Below the pieces are notes generated by a model. It worked only from the letters and a program-made list of their open reading frames with translations. It was not told where the DNA came from and ran no database searches. Shown here piece by piece: positions 57,891 through 64,000 of a DNA stretch of 64,000 bases (within the stretch, counting starts at the first letter, position 1; every line of letters starts with the position of its first letter). This stretch comes from Gnetum montanum (lineage: Eukaryota > Streptophyta > Gnetopsida > Gnetales > Gnetaceae), in contig MNCI01016285.1 in the NCBI GenBank assembly GCA_015680685.1, positions 24,832 through 88,831 of the forward strand. The letters are read 5' to 3'. Position numbers and translations under genes: made by a program.

Positions 57891-60299
57891 GAGCCTCGGT
57901 AGCAGATCATGCATGCAAAACATAACAATCACCAAAAACATATATTAGTATAGATGACAAGATATAAAGGCACAAAATTAAAACTGGCATTTAAACTTTA
58001 AATTATAAATGTAGACCTAGAATATCAAGCAACTGTGATACATAGTTCTAATCTAAATAACTAGAAAACAACATTATGTTGGAGCCCACAAGTTAATATT
58101 ATGCCATCTATAATCCTTTCAGTAACCCTCCCATACTTGGTCAAATCTCAGTTACATCTTTACCTCTTTTTTGCATACTCTAGTTTTAACTTTTGTTAAA
58201 ATGCACCCTTATTTTCTTCATCCATGAATTAGAAAATTTATGATTTTAGTTTCTCTAGAGTTAGAAAATTTTTGATTTTAGTTTTGGTTTCTCCCTTATA
58301 CTTAGGTAATCTTTGGTCACAATTTTTCCTTTTCTATGCTTAAGAAAATGTTTTACTTCTTCCTTGCCTAGAATACTTATGAAAAATTTTCATCTTCTTC
58401 TTTTTCTAGGAAGCTTAGTAAAACTTTCTAACTTTTTCCCTACCCATGGCTATCCTAGCACTTCAAAAAGTTTGTAGTTTCATCCCATCGACATTAAAAT
58501 TTCTAAGTTTCTTACTAGCCTAGCACCTTGCTTGCTAACTAGCCTACATACCCCATCCATCAGGCTCTTGTGTATTCTCATTGGTTGCCTAGATGCCATA
58601 TCCTTTTTTTGTTTGCCTAGAAAATAAATAAAAATATAGGGCATCCTACCCCTTGTGCCTTGGTACCATTGGTGACCATGACATCATCGATGGCTACAAT
58701 GTTATCATGCACATTGCTACATATAGACATAGTAGACTATCATATGCACATGTCTATACAACATGATGCAGTGTAGCATTGACTCTTTGCTATTTACACC
58801 TAGCATGATGGACATCAATTTTCATCTCCCCTCTTATAATTTTTTTAAATGGAAGAATAGCATGTTATACAACATCCCACAACCATCATTGGTATTGTCA
58901 CATATCCCATTATTAATTGCTTGGACCATAGGTCATGCCTTGGCTTCCCATGTGTCATTGGTAGTCAACATCTTGCCCTTTCTTGTTCTTCCCTCCTCTC
59001 ACACATGGCAATGGCAAAAATCTTACTTTGTCCCCTCTATCCCATAGCTTGTATAAATGATACCTAGGGTAACCACCATTTTGCCTTATGAGGGTAGAGC
59101 CCAAGGTGTAAATCTACCTACCAAGATGTAGATTTGCTCATCCTCTACCTCCATTTTATGCCTTTCTTGCATAATAAACCATGATTTTCTTCCCTTTCTT
59201 CTCCTTTTCCTTCTACCAACAGTGCATGAAACTGCTGCACCACTGTGGTTACTACTATAGGCTATCCTAATGGTTCACTAGATGTTCATCAATGTACATC
59301 AATTCTACCATCACATGAATTACTAGTGCCTCAGTGTGTCATGTTTAAGCTAGTATGATAGCATGTAGGCCATCACAAGAATTGTGGGCTCTTCCAGTGT
59401 GCACCATAAATCCTTCATCCTCTACATCCTTTCCTTCCCTTGCCTATGCAAAAAACAATAAATAGAAAAATGCTAAAGACTCATCTAGGACATTCCAATG
59501 ATGCCTCCTAGGCATGCTTGTCACTTTTGGTTCCACTACCATGTGTATTCTCATAGGCTCCATCTACACCTTTGCTTCTACTTCTCTATCACTTTTTGTT
59601 ATGTGGTGCCATCCCATTTATTAAAATTTTCCTAAGCTCTCTTCTTCTTCTTCCATGTTGTCACACTTATAAAAGATAAATGGTCAAATGGTCTCTTCCA
59701 ACTTGGTTTTTTCCTGTATACTCTTGTTCCCCTTCTCTTTTTTGCATGAAAATTTCTATCTTCTTTTCTTTTTTTTTGTCTTGCTTCCATTGATCCTACC
59801 ACCAAGAGAAGATAATATAGGTCCTGTAGCACTATGTGTTCCTTTTCTATCCCATAGGCCATGACCTTGACATCACCTAACATAGGTACCCTAGGTAGTC
59901 TTTTCTAAAACCTTGCTTATTCCATGTGGGTTCCACACACTTTTCAAGAGCATATTTCTTAAAACTGACTTTGGGAAACTAAAACTTATTAGCCTTTTCT
60001 CCCTTATAGATCCTAAGTCATGATCCTATCATCCCTCAAAGACATTTAAGGTAGTCTTATCCATGACTTTACTTGCCGCATGTCAATTTCATGTGACCTC
60101 AATCAACATCTCATTCAGTGAAAAAAAAAGCCTAATTCCTTAGCATGTCAAGATACCTATAAGAAATTCCTAAATTTTTGTATTATTTTTCATCTATTTT
60201 ATAAATTTTTTCTAATAGTGGAATCCATTTCATGCTTCTTCTTCTAAGTATACTTTCCTCTCATTCTTGTAGGCAACGGATCCCACCATCCTCCCTTAT
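57891..60299. other. no recognised genes
   Basis: The sequence is AT-rich, with pyrimidine-rich + strand stretches (58140-58620, 59150-59760). Open stretches such as 58763-59047 show no known motif. No LTR ends were found. Confidence 0.4.
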
Positions 60300-60309
60300 T
60301 GACATGAAT

Positions 60310-60838
60310 CCCTTATCTTGGATGGATCCCATAGCCATGTTACTAATCACCTCAATGAGGATCTTATTGATTTAACTTCTTTAGAGCCCTTGGATACTGT
60401 CATCTCTATACTTAATCCCACTAAGAAAGAATTAACTCATCAATCCAATCTATTGTTCCTAAACCATGAACCTATCTTAACTAATAACCTCCTTGAAGAT
60501 CATTATCAACAACTGTCAAATTAGGAAAAGACCTTGCAATTTAAGGTAAGCTTATCCCAAAACATTAAGGAATCCTTACTATAAACCCTTAGAAAAATTT
60601 TGTTGCTTTCTTCTAGGGCTATGATGACATGCTTGGTTTATACCTAACTTTGGTACAACACAACATCATTCTTGAAGAAGGATCCAAACCTATCAAATAA
60701 AAAGCCCAAAAAATCAAACCTGACTTAGCAATGGTCATCAAGGATGAGATCACAAAGCTTCATAATGTTGGATTCATATGCTTGGGTTAGATTGGATCTC
60801 TATCATGGTGGTATTTTTTGTGGTAAGGATTTGTAATA
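60310..60838 (+). pseudogene. E7: Tat-type gypsy RT N-terminal fragment
   Basis: GYDDMLGLYLTLVQHNIILE (near 60620-60675) leads into EGSKPIK, then KAQKIKPDLAMVIKDEITKL and HNVGFI. This is the conserved start of Tat/Ogre-type RT, which E5 also has (YNDMSSLDPKLIQHNIILE). The upstream stretch 60318-60524 is open (LEPLDTVISILNP) and in the protease-RT linker position. After RIC-like sequence near 60828 the RT similarity ends, probably at an insertion or deletion. Confidence 0.75.
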
Positions 60839-62250
60839 TGAGATTTCACACAACCTAATACAAAATTGAGCTAGGTAATCTCATGGTACTCAAATGATCT
60901 AGCTAAATCAATCTCTTCCTTAATCTTCCTCAAATTGAATAAGGACTTGAGGTTGGAAAAATATAACAATTTGAACTAAAAATTTTTACCAAATGTTTGT
61001 CAATATTAAGTAGGAAAAGAAATGTACATGTGAAATAGTTGATAGAAACAACCAAAGAAAACATTTGTTACTAATTAAAGCAAAATAAAGCATAGCATAT
61101 GGATGGCAATGAGAATGTTTGTAAATGAATGAGAAAAACAAGCATCGATCATATTCGTTAATGCACCAAATTTGAAAAGGAAAATATAGAAAAATCACAT
61201 TTGAAGCAAATCTAGATAATACTAGAAATAGAAAAGGTGAAAATAGTAGATATAGATTTACAAAAGAGAATAAGAACCTACTATGAAAGTTCTAGGAGAT
61301 GTACTAGGGAGCAGAGGTATTTGATGAGAAGCTATGTTATCCTATTCTTTTTTTGATGTGTGCACCTAATGTATATTTGATGAGAACAATTGCAGATTTA
61401 GCAGTTGACTGAGTAGGAGGATGCATCATATTGATGTAGGAATGTGAATTCAAGCAATTTTTTATGTATCAAGGGGATGATACAAAGAGAATATAAATGC
61501 ACTAGCAAGAAAAAGGGGAGAGAAATTAGAAGAATACATATCACTAGTAGGAAAAAAAATTGTTTTTCAGGGGTAGGATATTTAGAAAAGGTTTTCAAAT
61601 TTCCAATAGCAAAAAGCCAACTATGCTTAGTAGAAAAGATCATTGAAGAAAATCCAAATTGATGTTAATCATTAAAAAGGAAATAAAATGTTAATAGATG
61701 TTAATCCATTTCTGTTTAGGGCTACTCTCCTATTTATAGGTTTAAAATTCCTTTTAGAACATGAGGGAATAATGCATTAGGGTTCATAGATCTTCCAAAA
61801 TGTTCTAAAAGGTTCTAGATAGGGGAATTAACATGTAGATGATTTTCATGAGAATTAATGTTAGATGTAAAAAACAGGATTAATGCTAGATGTTGAAGAG
61901 CTGGTTGACATTGAACATGAAAAATATTATTTGCTACAAAAGAAAAGTTTAACCTTGAACATAAAAAATAATATTGACACTAGACATCAAAAAGTTAGAT
62001 ATAGAATTGACGCTAGAGCTAATGCTAAACATTGAAATTGAAAGCTATAGAAAAAGGATACTATGACATTGTTGATGATGTGAAATGTCACTTTTGGCTA
62101 GTTGAAGATGAGGATCTTGAAACTAGTTATAGATGATGTAGAACATTGAATCTAGATTGTTGAAGATGGCTTTAACATTGGAAAGCTATAAAATGCATTT
62201 AAAACTCCAACTCATACAAAAAGGCCAAAGTGGATACAACATTGCCTCCT
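60839..62250 (-). repeat. possible LTR (minus strand)
   Basis: A minus-strand TATA box CCTATAAATAGG is at about 61730-61741. On its upstream side (61850-62060) short units such as GCTAGATGTTGA, GACATTGAACAT and AATGCTAAACATTG recur like U3 repeats. The lower end at 60839 (TG on +, CA on -) coincides with loss of RT similarity in E7. No second LTR, PBS or target duplication was found, so this is tentative. Confidence 0.35.
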
Positions 62251-62339
62251 ATTAATGAATACTACTAAAAGGTTAAAGAAGAATCCATCAAGAAAAGGAA
62301 TGAGTTGGAAACCTATAAGAGAATTAAATGAAATAGGAC

Positions 62340-63110
62340 GATAAGGAAGAAAGTATAGAACATCGCTGGGTGTGGTGGAGTGCTCTACCATAGAAGTAGG
62401 ATGTGGTTGATCCTAGAAAGCATACATAGAAATGCAAATACATCATTACCTAGCCCACTTAATTCTCTTAATTACATCCTCACTAAAGTAAAATAGAAAC
62501 ACTCATTTGGCCTCATCAATATAGATTATGAAAAGAGAAAGTGATAGAGAAAGAAAGGGAGGTAGCAAAAAGCAAAAAGAGAAAGTACTAAAACTAGGGA
62601 AAAGCATGTTAGGAACATCACTAATTCACCAATGGTGGGATTTTATGTTATAAAAATGGGACATAGCTAGATCCCTAAAGTTGACCTCTTCTTTATCTTA
62701 CTCATATATAGATTTCATACTCCTTATGTCACTCTATACGTAATACTTACTCACTTTATTTGGGAAGAGACACTCGTTTATATAGAGAGAAATGAAAATA
62801 GTTGAGGAGAGGGGATGAGATAAAGAAGAAAGAAATATAGTACATGGTAGTAGAGATTAGAGTATGTAAAAAGAAAGAGCAAAAAAGTAAGGGGAGAAAA
62901 GAGGATATTGCCCATACATTTATTATGAGGATGGTACTATGTCACAAAAGTGGGGCATGGCTAAATCCTACATATTGTATAGTTGACAAGGATGTAATAT
63001 ATGCTATTGAAGTAACCCCTCCCTATTCCACTTAGTAATACACTCAATCACACCCTCACATGAAGTAATGAGATATTCAGTCACTTAAAAACCTCACTGA
63101 TTGTGTTGAG
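62340..63110. repeat. loose tandem repeat of ~290 bp
   Basis: GGGACATAGCTAGATCCCTA (near 62661) and GGGGCATGGCTAAATCCTAC (near 62953), with purine-rich GAGAAAG runs between, suggest two or three diverged units. The alignment is by eye and weak. Confidence 0.35.
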
Positions 63111-63734
63111 CATGTGAAGTGGAATGGGATATATAACATATAGATATATAAAGAAAATATCTAGAAAAATAGTAGAACATGAAATAAAGAGTAGGAAGTA
63201 GATGCAAAATAATGCAAGAAAAACATGATTTAGAGCAAACCTTTTATCCCAATGTAGTAGAGAAGAACTGATAAAAAGTAAATGGCCATTAGGAGAATCC
63301 TCATTCTACCTTGAATAACTAGCAAGTTCAATGCTATGAGCTAATTGGTTAGCTACATGTAGTAGTACTTGGGGAAGCTTCTATTGATAGGATTTAGAAA
63401 TTGATGTTCTTCTAGATTAGATAGGATGAAGGAACCATTTTGTAGATACTTAACCACTAGGAAAGGATCCTACTAGTTGGAATGTAACTTTAAATCTTTG
63501 GAGTTTGGAAAATGGTGAAGAACTAGATCATCATCATGAGTCTCTCTAATTTCAACATGTTTAGAGTGGCGATGCTAAATATTTACTTAATATTCATGTA
63601 GATGTTGAAGAGTAGCTTGTCATTGTTCTTCAAGAAGATCCAACTCAATGCATCACATATTGTTATTGTTCTAATCTCGATACAAGTCATGTAAATTAAT
63701 ATGGAGAGATATGATACAAAGCTCAACTAGTAAG
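63111..63734. other. no recognised features
   Basis: AT-rich DNA without recognisable coding or repeat boundaries. Confidence 0.4.
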
Positions 63735-64000
63735 TGTTGGCGACTGTTTGGGACGCGATCGCCAACCAGTGTCCTCGAACAGGATTTAGGTGCCTGTTGG
63801 TCTCTGGCAACACCAAGGCCCAGATACCTCCAAATAAACTCAGTAGTTAATGTGAGTATGTGTGTGTGCTGTTGCGGCGTGTGGTTGTGTAAAATGTAAC
63901 AATTGCGTTGTGTGTGAACTACAAATGACTTACTTTAAAGAGATTCAGCCAACTTTGCCAAGTACTGTGAGTTGTTGAAAATTTCCTATTTTGTTCAACT
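63735..64000 (+). mobile_element. left edge of a younger LTR-type element (runs off window)
   Basis: Composition changes sharply at TGTTGGCGACTG. CpG becomes frequent (GACGCGATCGCC, TTGCGGCGTG) whereas the DNA to the left is CpG-poor. TGTTGG is a common LTR start. GTTGGCGA (63736-63743) and TCGCCAAC (63759-63766) form a perfect 8-bp inverted repeat at the very edge. The rest lies outside the window, so orientation and class are unproven. Confidence 0.45.

Noticed and set aside
1-64000. CRISPR arrays, rRNA, tRNA genes or bacterial operons
   Set aside because: No evenly spaced short repeats with unique spacers, no rRNA or tRNA-like sequence was recognised, and everything identified is plant retroelement-derived.

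Overview
The window looks like intergenic DNA from a plant with a large, repeat-filled genome. A gymnosperm or another big-genome seed plant fits best, but that is inference. It is AT-rich, has no intact host gene that I can recognise, and is built mostly from old, heavily mutated Ty3/gypsy LTR retrotransposons nested in one another. No bacterial-type genes, rRNA, tRNA or CRISPR array were seen. Six or more distinct gypsy copies can be traced by protein motifs, LTR ends (TG...CA) and tRNA primer-binding sites. The names E1-E7 and S1-S2 used here are mine.

Left part (1-21.9 kb). E1 (+ strand, entering from the left edge, ending at 9646) has protease, RT/RNase H, integrase, a long spacer, a second long ORF and a 3' LTR. 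It sits inside E2 (- strand, 9647-18382), whose integrase C-terminus resumes exactly where E1 ends. E2 also carries a ~1.7 kb LTR-like insertion with ~180 bp tandem repeats (about 10701-12396). E2 itself lies inside E5 (- strand), a Tat-type RT whose reading frame stops at E2's LTR at 18382. A solo LTR S1 (21072-21915) has a perfect 5-bp target duplication.

Middle (21.9-35.2 kb). This is a stretch with few recognisable transposon proteins. It holds a ~930 bp inverted-repeat element (26741-27670), several short tandem duplications and a second solo LTR S2 (29916-30922), also with a perfect target duplication. From about 33.9 kb a minus-strand, coiled-coil-rich, intron-bearing coding remnant (E6) begins. 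It appears to be cut in two by E4 and to resume at 55.2-57.9 kb.

Right part. E4 (+ strand, 35211-55204) has two diverged 1.2 kb LTRs, a tRNA-type PBS, gag-like sequence and a degraded pol. E3 (- strand, 43751-52926) is nested within it. E3 has both LTRs, gag and the same long downstream ORF as E1, but no pol at all. Beyond 57.9 kb lie a Tat-type RT fragment (E7, 60.5-60.84 kb), a possible LTR, loose tandem repeats, and at 63735 the abrupt start of CpG-rich sequence that looks like the edge of a younger LTR element.

The most interesting signal is in the gypsy family shared by E1 and E3. Both carry a ~900-residue extra protein (globular domain plus coiled coil) downstream of the pol position. 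In both, the ORF starts with Met-Ala-Pro-Lys at or beside a splice-acceptor-like site. Upstream of it is a TATA box with copies of the same motif found in that element's own LTR U3: a TATACGGGGCCCC-type palindrome in E1, and GATATTGGGTATCC-type repeats in E3. This suggests that the extra gene has its own internal promoter, which tracks the LTR promoter even as U3 sequences diverge between subfamilies. E3 would then be a non-autonomous derivative that kept gag and this gene while losing pol.
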